From: Varroa destructor
Taxonomy: Eukaryota; Arthropoda; Arachnida; Mesostigmata; Varroidae
NCBI RefSeq assembly: GCF_002443255.2
Contig: NW_019211456.1
Coordinates: 31,679,341 to 31,743,340, forward strand
Direction: 5' to 3'
DNA: 64,000 bases
Below the pieces are notes generated by a model. It saw only the letters and a list, made by a program, of their open reading frames with translations. It was not told where the DNA came from and searched no databases. The first letter of the stretch is position 1. Each line of letters starts with the position of its first letter. A program made the position numbers and the translations under genes. Below, one piece after another: positions 10,216-21,499 of the stretch.

Positions 10216-11990
10216 CTGCTAAGAATATAATATAGGTAAAATATAGACGTCAGAAAGGAAAAACACGTGTGCAAACTTACCCAGGAGGAAAACATTTTTA
10301 TTTAGTATAGTACTTTCACAATAATTTCAGAAAAACTTTCATCGTCAATGAGTACACAATAAAAAAAAACTTATTTATCAAACATAATAGAGGAAGCTCA
10401 TGTTATACATCTTCGAGTAATTAATCCCCTTGTAGGTCTGCTCTCGGAGCAGTTGGTTTAATTGTAGCGGATATTTTCTTGCCTAATTTTAAATCGAGAA
10501 ACATTTGTCTAGCTTTAGGCCAGCAAGGCCCTTAAAATAATCGATTGTGATCGCAGAAATTCATGTCCCTTTTGAAAAAAAACTCTTTCACTGGCCTGGT
10601 CTTTATGTTTTTAGTATTGCTTCCTTTTGGGCTTTGACATTACTTCGAATGATGGCCATTCTAAGCAAAAGAGTTCGGTTCCTGTCAACGAAACGCACAC
10701 TGTGTTCTGTATCCCTTGTCAGGTGAATTCAGTTCAAAGCCCTACGTAGTTTATACATAGAGACCGAGCGATTGATGCTGCTTAAGAATAAAACAATGTC
10801 TCACATTTGTTGCGATAGGTAAATCTGTTATCGAAAATTTTACCGCTTGTTGGATGTTTGCTTGCCGGCTGATTGGGTAGCAATGTTAACATTACCCCCT
10901 GATATTAAAAGCAGGCGAAATTTCATCGTCGCAAGTTTATACCGGCCATGATCTAATATTTTTGATAACGACTTTTCCTCAACACAACGAAAATCCAACT
11001 TGAAGTTTGCAGAATATAAAAAAGTGCAATTTAACAAAGTCACGTCATTATTACTATTTTGTGTAATTATATGTCAAGTAGTTATGCCTTACTTGGCAAT
11101 TATGTGCAATGAGTACTCTAACTTACCCAAGCCAACACAGAACGAAAATGATCGTGGGCATTATATCACAGCTTTAAATACTTCGCTGCTGTCAGATGGC
11201 GCCTTACCACATACACCACATACACATAGAATATTCGTGATCGGAAACAGCTTTTTTATCTCCGAATTAGCCGACAAGATGTTAAAAAAACTATCATTTT
11301 GATTACTATTGTTGTTCAAAAGAAACGGAGGCATTTAATAGCATTGTTATCGATCCGTTTATATTGCACCCCTTAAGTATACTTCGTTACATGCTTTTTT
11401 CAACATATATGGGCAAATACATTAACCAATACTGCTGTGGTGTGAAAATTCATTATTTTTCAAAGGCATCGCCTAGGCAGTAGTCATTCATCGAATTTTT
11501 TTTATCATGACCCGACGCCATGTTATTTAATATATCCCGACGCCCACCCAGCCTATTCAGCTGTTCAAATAACCTTTTCCAAGAAACTAACGAAGTAACT
11601 AACATGTATGGAAAAAAGGAAAAAAAAACACCCTTCTAATGAGCTATTATGCTTTTTGAATAATGGAAGTTTATGACCAAATTATTTTTAAAAACTTCAA
11701 ACCATATTTGAACCTATCATTATTGTGTTCGATCTTTAATGATAAACTTTAAATCGAGATTTTTTACATAAACGTATTTCTGCAATACTATTATGCCACT
11801 TGACAAATTACGCATCCCTCATATACCTATTTCTTTATGATGGCAACTGCAACAAATATCTAGGGTACCCTACAAACTCGTCTACGGTAGGTTTCGTCGT
11901 ACCCTTCATCGTTGGCAAGCGTAGGTCTACTCTATACCGCCTACCGTGAATGAACGGTATAGCGTACTGTCCACAATTTTTCGCATCATT
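10216..11990. other. AT-rich non-coding stretch
   Basis: AT-rich with many short homopolymer runs. A plus frame at 11000-11302 is 100 codons long but has no splice or domain support. Confidence 0.5.
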
Positions 11991-11999
11991 GCACGTTGC

Positions 12000-13230
12000 A
12001 TGTGTCTGTATTGCTGCTGCCGTTGCTGCCGTCTTGGTTTTCCTTATTGCTAGCAATATCACTGCTTGTTTTCACTGTGTACTGGCAACTCCACAGGACC
12101 AATAGGTGGGAAGTCGCGTGCGGCCAGGCAAGACAAAGCCTGTTGGTTTGAGCCGTCGAAGGACGAATAAGAAAATGGCGCCTTCCGCGATTCTCCTTGT
12201 CGTCATCGTTGTCGCAGTCAATATTGTTGCCCTCCCCGACGCTTTTCAGCTCCGAGTTCCGCATGCTCTAGCTATTCTCCTGCCTTCTTATCCCGATTTG
12301 TGCTCCCGATTCGCCTGATGCTGTTTTTCCTTCCGCCGCTTGCTACTGTACAAGGCAGCTAGGCTGCTGCCTGACCAGTGGCCGACGACGTGCGCAGGCT
12401 GGCACGCCAGCGCTTCGCATCCGCCGAGCCCAGCCATCGATCTGCAAACGATTATTCATCTGCCCGTCGTTCTTCAGTCTCTAATCTCACCAAATTTCCT
12501 CTTACCCACCACCACAAGCCATGGTTTTCCATTGGAATCGCGCTCCTCCCTGTGGCAAGAAGAAGTCAACGCAAGATCCTAATAGAAACAAGCAAAACGA
12601 ATCAACTGACCAACATCAGTGAAGCACAGGAAAAGCAAGGCAGAATAGAGTGAATCTGTTTAGAGAGGTTTGGGAAAAGGTAGAGAAAAGAGGAAACACG
12701 GAGGTTTCGAGGGGGTGAGGGGTGAAAAGCAATGGATATGGTAAGGAGTGGGATAAAGGCAGGAAAAAGGGATAGGTTGGTAGGCGCTGGCGCGACAGTG
12801 CCGATATTTAAAGTAATGGTGCTGATGATGCCGCTACTGCTGCTGCTGCTGCTGCTGGCGCAATGATGTTGATAGTGATGATTATTGGAAACAACATTGA
12901 AAATGATCTCTGAGGTGCTGTTACTGCCACGGCTGATGGTGCTATAGCTGCTATACTGCCTAAGCAAAGAAGAGCCGAGATGGAAGAGCAGACGGACGGG
13001 CAGTACCGCGTGTGCATATGGTATATCTCTAATGCTTGGGATGAGACCGACGACACAGCGCATGGTGGCCCGATAAGTGGTGGTGATAAATGTATTGACT
13101 GAAAAAGAGCAGAGGCGGTGTGTAACCCGGAAGTTGAACTGAAGGATCGGGTAAAACAGTCGTCGGCCCACGCGGTAGTCTAAACACGAATATACTCAGC
13201 AGGTGCATGAACGGCAAAAGGCGTCTCATG
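12000..13230. other. Trinucleotide-rich block open on both strands
   Basis: Repeated GTC/GAC, CTG and related triplets keep several frames open on both strands: up to 189 codons on minus (12602-13171) and shorter frames on plus (12106-12653). An ATG in good context at 12174 starts a signal-peptide-like peptide (MAPSAILLVVIVVAVNIVAL), but the same bases read as an Asp/Asn run on the other strand. No coherent splice sites were found. A 5' untranslated or promoter-proximal exon, or low-complexity intergenic DNA, both fit. Confidence 0.3.
12837..12857. repeat. (CTG)7 microsatellite
   Basis: Seven perfect CTG units inside the trinucleotide-rich block; they encode Ser on the minus strand in the longest open frame. 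Confidence 0.9.
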
Positions 13231-13903
13231 CACAGAAACCTATACAGACATCCTATTGTGCTATCTTATACGGTGATGTGCGTGTAGCTCACATTACGGC
13301 CATTGTGGAGAAGACCTATACTCTTGACGTGAACGAATCTTCTAGGATTCAGTTTTGTTAAGGAAACTGTAAAAGTGTCGCTTGATGACCGTGATTTGTG
13401 TTAAAAGAAAGAATAATAAAAAAGTTTACGTGCGCAATAAATAGAAGCTTCAGCGACAGTTCACTCCTACCGAAAATGATGAACCACTTACACATGCAGT
13501 TAAGATGTCATAAGCATTTTCCTTGCACTAAGTACGTCCTGACACAATAAGGTTAAACAAGGCACATTTGAAATAGCGGCGAGTGATTTATATAGCAAAA
13601 ATTACGTATTGTATGCTCAGGCTGGCACCATTAAATCTCGTTTCGACCTCATCAGATGTTATGTAACGAAATTCGGACCAGTGGTCTTCACTACTATATT
13701 CAGAGCGAACCTATCTGTTCGGAAATATATATAGATATAAATACCATAAGTCAAGTTCTTCTAATTCTACCACTCTGGTCTAACAAATCGTAACTCGTTT
13801 AAGGCTAAACTGACCCTTCCCGTTACCTAATTTTTTTTCAGTAACGTATGCCTGCCGTGTACGGTGGAAGTAAAGATAATAGTGCAATACTTGCCCTGTT
13901 AAT

Positions 13904-13917
13904 AAAAAAAAAAAAAA
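13904..13917. repeat. A14 tract
   Basis: Fourteen consecutive A residues in AT-rich DNA. Confidence 0.9.
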
Positions 13918-14488
13918 GCAGAATCAAAAAAAGTAAGTAAACTTTGTGCATACTGAAGTTAGTCATATTTATTCCTTTCTATGCTTACAACGAACGCTGC
14001 TATGAAAGCCGCTTGAAGACATTACGCGAGTAAAGTTCAGGCTTGCACGCAGAGCGGTTGGGTCTAACAAACTAGCATTTTTATAGTCTACCTATCCTTG
14101 AAAGAGCAATTGCACAGGTAGGTACTTGGAGTCACAAGCTGAAAAATAGCAACACAATAAGAACGGCGCAAGCTTGTACTTACCACACGAATATTTGACC
14201 AGGAATAACATCTATTGTCCCACCATGTTTCTCTCATTACCATGACCGCCGTCACTGAAAATCTGTACATATTCATTTCATTCGTGGCTTTTTTTTCTTT
14301 TCCCTTTTTGTACCAGCCGCCGTTATTCTCTATGCGTGCACTAACACATTTACAAATTTTCCAAGAATATTGCATTTGCGTATCATCGTCGTGTCGTCCG
14401 CTGGTTCACACTCTAAATCTCCTTTGCGTTGCTGCTCGCGTTCACGGTTCCTTCAAGATTCACCAGCTGTTTCGATGAGTTAAAATCA

Positions 14489-14492
<4 letters not shown>

Positions 14493-14534
<42 letters not shown>
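14493..14534. repeat. (TA)21 microsatellite
   Basis: Twenty-one perfect TA units, the longest dinucleotide run in the window. It lies downstream (3') of the minus-strand gene at 15108-17071. Confidence 0.95.
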
Positions 14535-14535
<1 letters not shown>

Positions 14536-15107
14536 CATAGTATATATGTATATACTGTGTTATTTGTATATGAGGAAACAAACAACAATTGCGACTTCGG
14601 CTATTGCACGTCATCTCCTGCCAGAGCAGGATCCGCACCAATCCGATGTTTTTCCCATATCTCATTATTTTTTTGCTCGTTTGGAATCACTATTCTGTCT
14701 TTCTACTAGCGTTTCTTTAATCTGTTTAAAAACAGAATCATGACAACTGCAGAAACAATTACTCTTTTCTTATTAGCAGCTCCCGTGAGCGACGCAACAT
14801 TTGCTAATAAAGATTCATTTGGTGCCATTGCTCCAAATAATCATCATGCGTTTTCCGTCATCGGCTCGCTCAGCCTACGATCTCGTTTCCTTTTGCTGGA
14901 GTTGAAAATCCGCATACCATGGTCGCTTTGAACGCAAGTTCCCGTCCTTCTCTATTGCTGTTCGCGCCCACTGGGCTGGACTGTTTGTTTTTTCCCACGC
15001 CATCTCCTTCCGGTGCGGTTACTTCCGGTTCTGAAATGATGTTGCATTTCCGTTTTCTCTCTGCATGTTCGGAGAAACCACCAAGCTGACTAGCCCATTA
15101 CCAGTGA

Positions 15108-15355
15108 TTAGCTCTTGGTGGCGTGAATGCATTTTTTACAATTCTGATGCCGCTCAGCACGTTTAGTAAGCGTGGAGGTATCGGTGGCTCCCGATGGTAC
15201 TGCACTAGTCGTGGACGACACAGGTTTCTGAAGGCTCGTCGTAATTTTGCCGGTGCGGACGTTATATACATTGTAGCTTTCGATCTCTTCAGATAGCTTC
15301 CTTGTCCGACCGGCCGAGTGACTTCTAGCCTTCGTCGGAGTAGATAGGACTATGC
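15108..15355 (-). CDS. Last exon of an unidentified Ser/Pro-rich protein gene
   Basis: On the minus strand this 248-base exon follows a TTTATTACAG acceptor and ends at TAA (15108-15110). It starts with two bases that complete a Gly codon with the phase-1 donor at 15598. It encodes about 82 residues, roughly 337-418 of the visible protein: TPTKARSHSAGRTRK, then EEIESYNVYNVRTGKITTS, a Ser/Thr-rich stretch and a short NCKKC end. The basic-Ser context (RSHSAGRTRK) is typical of phosphorylated tails. No catalytic domain is present. A minus-strand frame just downstream (14870-15097) may be an alternative exon. Confidence 0.72.
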
Positions 15356-15597
15356 CTGTAATAAACACCGAGCCAACGAATCGTAAAGCGAAATGAACAA
15401 ATGTTAGAATCATTGTCTACACAAACTAACAGAAGAAAAAAGAAGTGATTGGGGAAAGCTTACTAGTTCTAGGTTTTCTAATATAGAGAGAAAGAAAGAT
15501 TGACCTTTTAAGGACGTAATATGTTATCCATAGGCTATAACGAATATTATCAAGTTCTATTAGCATCCACTAAATAGATTATCGCTAAAATGCATAC

Positions 15598-16107
15598 CCT
15601 CGTCAACCGAGTCACTGGATTCGCTCTTCGTAGCTTGAGGCCTATTTTTGCGGATAATGTTGTCCGAGCTCTTAGTGCGAGTGTTCTTCTTAATAACAGG
15701 CGGCAGTCGGACTGCACTTATCTTGGCAGCGACAATTTTCGCTTCTTCACTGCCGCAGATTACTTCCGAGCGACTTCGAACATGATGGCGACTATTGTCA
15801 ACGCCCTCAGTCGATATCACAGTGGGCTTGACGGGCTCTCCTGTCACTTCAATGCGGGTTATAAGTGGGCTCTTGGGTGGAACCACGGGCGGAACCACAT
15901 CACCTGTCACCCGCAAACGATGCAGGTCGGTCGCCAGTAGACAGGGAATAGAAGGAAAGGATTCTTCTGAAGAAATCGAGTTGGTATCCAGCGTGCTCTG
16001 GTGACCACCTCCAGCCCGATACGATGACATCGCAGTACCTGGCCGAGACCTGTGTCGCCGCGGTGGCAAGGGCGGAGGCGATTCTGATTGATCGGAATTA
16101 CCTTTTC
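15598..16107 (-). CDS. Large internal exon of the unidentified Ser/Pro-rich protein gene
   Basis: This 510-base exon runs from a GATTATAG acceptor to a G|GTATGC donor; its first two bases complete a Gly codon and it ends in phase 1. It is the longest coding stretch I trust here (170 codons). It has two class II SH3-ligand motifs: PPLPPRR near residues 178-184 and PVVPPK near 240-245 of the visible protein. Several basic-Ser sites follow (RSRSEV, TRTKSSDN, TKSESSDSVDEG). This composition fits a disordered regulatory or scaffold tail that recruits SH3 proteins; that role is inferred from the motifs, and the family is not recognised. An antisense frame (15590-15940 plus) is a shadow. Confidence 0.82.
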
Positions 16108-16188
16108 CTATAATCACAAGCATATGAGTGTACTAACGAACGTGATTAAATAAAATAATAAAGCAACAACTTCAGATACACAAAAATC

Positions 16189-16216
16189 TATATATATACA
16201 TATATATATATATATA
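16189..16216. repeat. (TA)n microsatellite with interruption
   Basis: An interrupted TA run in the intron between the exons at 15598-16107 and 16454-16668. Confidence 0.9.
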
Positions 16217-16453
16217 GTACTCCTAAATGGACTGATGGCTGGATAGTATAGAAGAGAGGCGAGAGAATGTAACAAAGTGAACATTAATTAAAAAAAATAA
16301 AATAAAAAGACAAAGCTAGCGGACTGTTATAATTATTACATAACTTTGAGCTCACAAAATAATTAATGCTTCTACATTCAGGATACCCGCATACATCATA
16401 GTATTCCGATTTTCCCAAAAAGAGAATAAGAAATTATAGAAAGGCCAAAGTAC

Positions 16454-16668
16454 CCTCATCTTCTGATGAGAACGTAAGGGCAGCTGTAGTATCGGCTTCT
16501 CTTCCTTGATGGTACACTTTCGAGATGCGTAAGCCTTTAGGACCCCGCATGCTTCGTGTCCTCGCAAATTTGAAATGGTCTAGCGCTATTTTTTGGTTGT
16601 GGGTTTCGTCGTCGCAAACTTCCGCACTTCGAATGATTGGAAGCGTCGTGGTGCTCATTACCTGAGAG
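16454..16668 (-). CDS. Internal exon of the unidentified Ser/Pro-rich protein gene
   Basis: This 215-base exon lies between a tandem AAG/CAG acceptor and a G|GTACTT donor. It begins with one base completing a Gly codon and ends in phase 1, so both neighbouring junctions keep the frame. It encodes about 72 residues: a Thr-rich start, a middle containing DHFKFARTRSMRGPKGLR, and an acidic end (FSSEDEG). If the donor is skipped the frame reaches a TAA at 16434-16436, so a short isoform is possible. No domain is recognised. Confidence 0.72.
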
Positions 16669-16674
16669 CTGCTT
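16669..16674 (-). promoter_or_regulatory. Tandem NAGNAG splice acceptor
   Basis: Read on the minus strand the site is AAGCAG. Either AG can end the intron, adding or omitting one in-frame Ser codon (after the shared Gly), so two isoforms differing by one residue are possible. CAG is the stronger acceptor. Confidence 0.6.
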
Positions 16675-16787
16675 ATCAAAAATAAACGCCACATGGAAAC
16701 ATATTATTAATATAAACTGATGATTTGATTTAGGCGGTAATAATAGTCCAATAATCTTAAATACGACTCTACGGTCGTCAAACGTAC

Positions 16788-17071
16788 CCGATACTGGCCA
16801 GCGTGTTGTTGCGATTGCTGTTGCTGCCGCCTTCGTCCTCGTTGGTGCTCGTGTTGCAGAGCCCGTCATCGTTGACGATGCTGACGTCAATGTGAACACT
16901 TTCGCGGCTTTCCGATTTCTGAAGGATGAAAACGGCCTTTGCAGGTGTCGGGGTACCGCTGTTCGACGGCGGAGTCGAACCAGCCCCTTTATTCCTGACG
17001 CCAGCTCTTCGTTCCGGAGAAATATAACGATGTCGTGGAGGCGGCGTTACAGGCGAAAGGCTGCCTACTGA
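16788..17071 (-). CDS. First visible exon of the unidentified Ser/Pro-rich protein gene
   Basis: This 284-base exon follows a TTTATAG acceptor and ends at GG|GTACGT in phase 2. The frame is closed by a stop at the acceptor itself, so the exon must be spliced and the gene starts further upstream (above 17071). It opens in phase 0 with SVGSLSPVTPPPRHRYISPE, continues Gly/Thr/Pro-rich, then has KAVFILQKSESRESVHIDVS and an Asn/Asp/Glu/Ser-rich end. A possible 28-base phase-compatible exon upstream (near 17175-17210) has a weak donor and is not called. The N-terminus and family are unknown. Confidence 0.75.
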
Positions 17072-19230
17072 CTATAAATGAAGTACAAGATAAAATTTAG
17101 TAAACAGGTTACTAACAGATGTCCTAAGGGAAGCCTCGTGTAAAAGACATGCATTTAGCTAAAATTTTAAAAATGTCGTTCGTGGCCTGCACCACGCGAT
17201 CTCCGATGTCGGGCCGGGAGCTGAAGTAGGCATAACACTCCATCAAGATAAAGCGATACCAAACTCTTTGCTATTGGAATGTGCTTCCTTTCTTTTAAAT
17301 ATGCCCGCTATGACTGACGACTAAAATCAACCGTTCAGTTGAACAACTAATCATACACGCAAAGTTCTCCATTGCAGAACCTTGGCGTAAGCATTATAAA
17401 AGAAAATTTATCCGCAACCCAACAGTGAAAAATCCATCAGCAGCTTGCAGAAAAATGTCGAAGTGATTATCATCTACATGATCCAATAGTTCAATCTTGT
17501 GGTGACGAAACGCGCAGCTCTGACGCCGTAGAAGTCGTCTAGATATTGTTGGCGTGTTCAATCGGCATGAGTAAACATGCAGAAATCCTTACATAAATAT
17601 ATTACAATAGATTAAGAACAATCACATGTATTACAACGTCACATGGCTTTTAGCCCACTCGATTGTTTTCGGTATCCAACAGGTAGGTAATATTCAGCCT
17701 AGTAACGCACCGGTATCGGCCAACTTAGACTTATCGTTTTATATTATCAGCCCACTTTTAGCGGTGACATTTACCAAGACGAATCTTGCAGTTGTTGTAC
17801 ACTTCCTTTAATTAGAAAAACAGACGGAGGAGGCGTTCTCTTTAGCGCGCATAGTGTAACGAACATTCGACGTTCAGGGTCCAAAACCAAGACAAAGATT
17901 ATTAAGCAGGTGTTTGTTGCCAGCCCAATACGTTGTTGTTTGCAGATGAACCCACCGTTACATCAGTACGAGTCCTGCTATTATGTGCCAGATAAAAGTG
18001 CTGTTCCTTTGGTAGTATACTGCCCTTATACCCCGTTGTTATTGATATTGCAGAACCGTTATCGCTATGTATAACATGATCTTTCGTGCGGTACAGAGGG
18101 TAGAGCCATGAAGTTAATCGTTTCGATATATCCAAATTGGCGTCTCATCCCTCAGCTGCCACGCAGACGAAACACTGTTGATGACGCTACGAGAGGGTAC
18201 GACTGCAAGAGCGCTAGCAAAAATGTGGGACTAAAGAATCCTTGTTGTGATTTGTCAATTTGCAGCAATAGAAATTTGCAACACTATCGATAAAGCCATA
18301 TTTGCTTTCTACACGTTTGGCGCACAACGCGTAGGTTCAGTGAACGGCGATTTATAGATCTGTCGGAGATTACACTGTTGTCATTTCGACCCACTCTCAG
18401 TCAGCCCACCAGCTTTCTACACTAGTCAAGAGTTATCATAATAGTAGGAATCGCGTTTGATTGTTCTCAAAGTCAGAGAGATACCTTTCTTCATGGAATC
18501 GAATGCGGCAGAACGCCACGGAGAAGGATTTCATGCTTCCGCACACCCTACGCTAGCTTCCGAGTTGGGGATCTGCTAGGGAATCCATTGTCTGTTCGAG
18601 CAAAAGTAGGCATAGAACGTTAAAAGAGATACGCTACATATTTACGTTGGCATCGACAAAGAAAACTACTATAGCTGAATATGATGCTTCGAGTCGGTGA
18701 AGTGTCTGCGAAGTTACATATGCCCATGACAAAGGACTGTCGTCCGATGGCTAAAAGTGGGACCTAAAATAGCTAATTTGGTTGTGATTTCAGCCGGTCA
18801 TGCTGCCAGGGATGTTGTCATGTCGTGCCCGAAACGACAAATACGATTCAGATCAACGCAACCATGCAGTACTGAATACAAAAAACCCACTATACATTAA
18901 CTATTTTACGTGTTCCACGTTAAAGATTAGCGCGCACAAGTGCTTCAGCATATGCCTATAAAATACCCTACAAATTAATATGGCCATCTTCGCCTTGTTG
19001 GCATAGCTGTAAAATACAACAATCGACAAAAATTACTTATCCTGTACGAATTTTATGGCCACCAAAAGCGGCATCATAATTTTGTCAAAAATTATGGTCC
19101 ATCGCAGCCATTTTTACCTAACGGATCTAAGAGCTCTGCAGATTTTGAACTGCTCATACAGTATGAATCGAATCAACCGACCTATACCGACCACGGTTTT
19201 CATTTTATTCAGCGCTCTCGTCGCATGTAA

Positions 19231-19250
19231 TTATTATTATTATTATTATT
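19231..19250. repeat. (TTA)n microsatellite
   Basis: About seven TTA units directly before a CAG. They act as a pyrimidine-rich tract ahead of a possible 52-base exon (19254-19305) that ends at GTCAG|GTACAA. Confidence 0.85.
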
Positions 19251-20181
19251 CAGCTCCTTCACTGGCCTATGTAGAAGGTTTTTACTGTCCACTGGTGGTC
19301 GTCAGGTACAAAAATAATCTTTAAAATTTAATGGCGGTAAACATAATCGTAATGTCGTATACTATTATGGCGTATCTCAATCGACAGATCGATCGTACGT
19401 AAGCGATATAGGCAGGCAGTGGGGTTTCGCTTGATAGAACGTCGCCAACCGCATGGAATGAGCAAAGAACAAACGTTTCGAGGAGCAGCCAGCATTTGTT
19501 CGTTTTGAGCGCCTCCGTTCGACAAAGGCAATCTCCTACTCGGTGCCCACATCTCACTTAGCTTTATTCAGTGATACGCCAGTGAGGTCGCCTGGACCGG
19601 CTTGACATAGGTCATGGCCAAATATCAACTAGCATAATATCATTTGTGCTGACTTCGACCGGCTTCAACAGTAAATTACCTATAGTTTTTCAGCTTTTAT
19701 TTTTACTCTAGACAAACTATAACGACAAATACAGCGTATTTCCACACTGTATTATATATACGTCCACTGTATGGGTGGGTGTGTGTTTGTGGGCGTCATT
19801 TGCCAGACGTATCCTTCTAAAATCCCGCTACCGAAACACTACTTTGTTACTATGAGGAACTACCTTGTTATTTAGCGTTTGCTATCAAAATGACCGCTAC
19901 CTATAACAACATAGTTTAGTAATGGATTAAATCGTCAAAAGAAGAATGATGTATTTCTAGAGTAACATTGTGACTGCATGTTCTACCATGTATAAAGTCA
20001 CGCAAGCGTTTAAGCTATGCACTGATCGAGCTCGGATATACTGTTAAGCAGCTCGATTAGAAGTAGACCTATTTCACTTGGGAAAAAATCTCCACAATTT
20101 AATACATATACTATTTAAACTGTAAAATCAGTCTGGATTTTGTTTAATACGCTGAAATTGCAACAAAGAAATTGCTTAATG

Positions 20182-20220
20182 GCCATTTCCATTAAATGGC
20201 TCTATTTTAAATTCAGAGCC
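20182..20220. repeat. Two adjacent hairpins
   Basis: GCCATTT (20182-20188) pairs with AAATGGC (20194-20200) across five bases. GGCTCT (20198-20203) pairs with AGAGCC (20215-20220) across eleven. The stems overlap by three bases, so they are mutually exclusive alternatives. Confidence 0.65.
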
Positions 20221-20859
20221 TGCGCGCTACTAAGTGCACACAAATTTTTCTTTTTTCCTTACCCTCCGACTTAACAGTACAAGATTGCAGGTATTTTTTT
20301 AGCTTATCCAAATGCTATCTGCCCTATCGAGTGATAGGTTTGCAAAATTGAGTTGATGCTATTGCAGAGTATTGTTATTTATATAGTAGTAGTAGTATTT
20401 TTCCTTTAATTTGCTTCGGGCACAATTTCAGGTGTACTTGAAATAACCGAAATGTATTATTGCTTGATAAATGTACAACTAATCACAAACAATGAAGAAT
20501 CAGAGACGAATTATTACGGGCTTCAGCTTGTTATCTTAACGGTCCGATTTCGGCACTTTTAGACTCCCTCGTCGGACTAACAATGAAACCCAACGCAAAT
20601 AGACCATAAAAGGTCTAATTTAGCCCATTTAGCGTAGAGGATAAACACCTGATAAAAGGGTACTGTTGCTATTGCTAGAGGATATAGGTCAAATGTTTAT
20701 CAGTAACGATATAAATGCGGTGTTAATTAACATTTTTGTAGTAAATAACAATAATGGTGATTTTCGAAGATTAGCAGCTAAAGTTCTCTTCATTGGACAC
20801 TTTTTATGCGTTCGTCTTCCTCTTATTGTCATCGAAAGCCCACAGCGTTTATTTTTTAG

Positions 20860-20990
20860 CGTCAGGGAGCTATTTTTATCGGATGCCTGCTACCGACCTG
20901 ATTGAAAATGCCTCCGGGGTTGAAGTTGACAGCAACCTGACTTCCAAGCGAATCGCTCTTCTGTCCACGGATTTCATTGAGGAAATCTAG
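20860..20990 (+). CDS. Candidate terminal exon, product unknown
   Basis: A T-rich acceptor (GTTTATTTTTTAG) precedes this 131-base stretch, which starts with two bases of a split codon and ends at TAG. The 42 residues read SGSYFYRMPATDLIENASGV and end STDFIEEI; codon choice (GTTGAAGTTGACAGCAAC) is typical of coding DNA. An AATAAA lies 215 bases after the stop. The same frame is also open upstream of the acceptor, so splicing is not forced. I found no upstream exon and do not recognise the protein. Confidence 0.33.
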
Positions 20991-21204
20991 AGAACAGCTA
21001 GTGCGGATCTGGTTGGTCCTGAAAAACAACGAAACATTACGTGGTAACGTTAGCGGGACAGTAACATCTTACCGATCACAAAACTAGAGAAGAAATTGGC
21101 AGCTTTTCAAGTCGATCTGGTTGTAAGCATACGAAGATATCGCGATCAACTCTGGCCACTCCATACATTTTTGCGTGCCACTGCAGGCCACGCGCATGAT
21201 GTCC

Positions 21205-21210
21205 AATAAA
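21205..21210 (+). terminator. AATAAA polyadenylation signal candidate
   Basis: The motif lies 215 bases downstream of the stop of the candidate terminal exon at 20860-20990. Such hexamers also occur by chance. Confidence 0.3.
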
Positions 21211-21446
21211 TAGGCAGACCAGCGAAGGGCCGCAGTATCGATATGGCGATACACAAATATGCGTCGTGCCAACGACTACCCAAACTGTGTAAAGTGAAGC
21301 TGTTGAAAAACTACATAAATGCAGAGACGAGGTCCATCATATACGTTGGCAAACCACTACTGTTCATTTATCAGCCCTGTCGAAATTGTTGTTCCTTAGA
21401 AAAGCATTTTTCATTACAGCTAATGATGTGCTGCCTATATATATGT

Positions 21447-21472
21447 TGAAACAGGCGAGTCTGCCTGTTTCA
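21447..21472. repeat. Perfect 10-bp hairpin, 6-base loop
   Basis: TGAAACAGGC (21447-21456) and GCCTGTTTCA (21463-21472) are exact reverse complements around GAGTCT. The stem is too short for a typical microRNA precursor. Confidence 0.8.
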
Positions 21473-21499
21473 TTTGCTCAGATCTCTTAAGTGCCATGC

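Larger units (their letters stand above)
17072..20850. other. Mostly non-coding, upstream of the Ser/Pro-rich gene
   Basis: The missing 5' exons of the minus-strand gene should lie here or beyond, but none is clear. A weak two-exon minus-strand pairing (ATG near 19209 with a GTTAG|GTAAAA donor, then a phase-matched open frame at about 18070-17902) is possible but unsupported by any domain. A TTA run lies at 19231-19250. Confidence 0.35.

Noticed and set aside
12106..12318. Frame starting with a signal-peptide-like sequence (ATG at 12174)
   Set aside because: The hydrophobic run comes from a triplet repeat that reads as Asp/Asn on the other strand. There is no donor and the frame stops after 48 residues.
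12602..13171. 189-codon minus-strand frame
   Set aside because: Poly-Ser from the CTG repeat, hydrophobic low-complexity composition and no splice sites; chance plus repeats explain it.
15590..15940. 116-codon plus-strand frame
   Set aside because: Antisense shadow of the minus-strand exon at 15598-16107.
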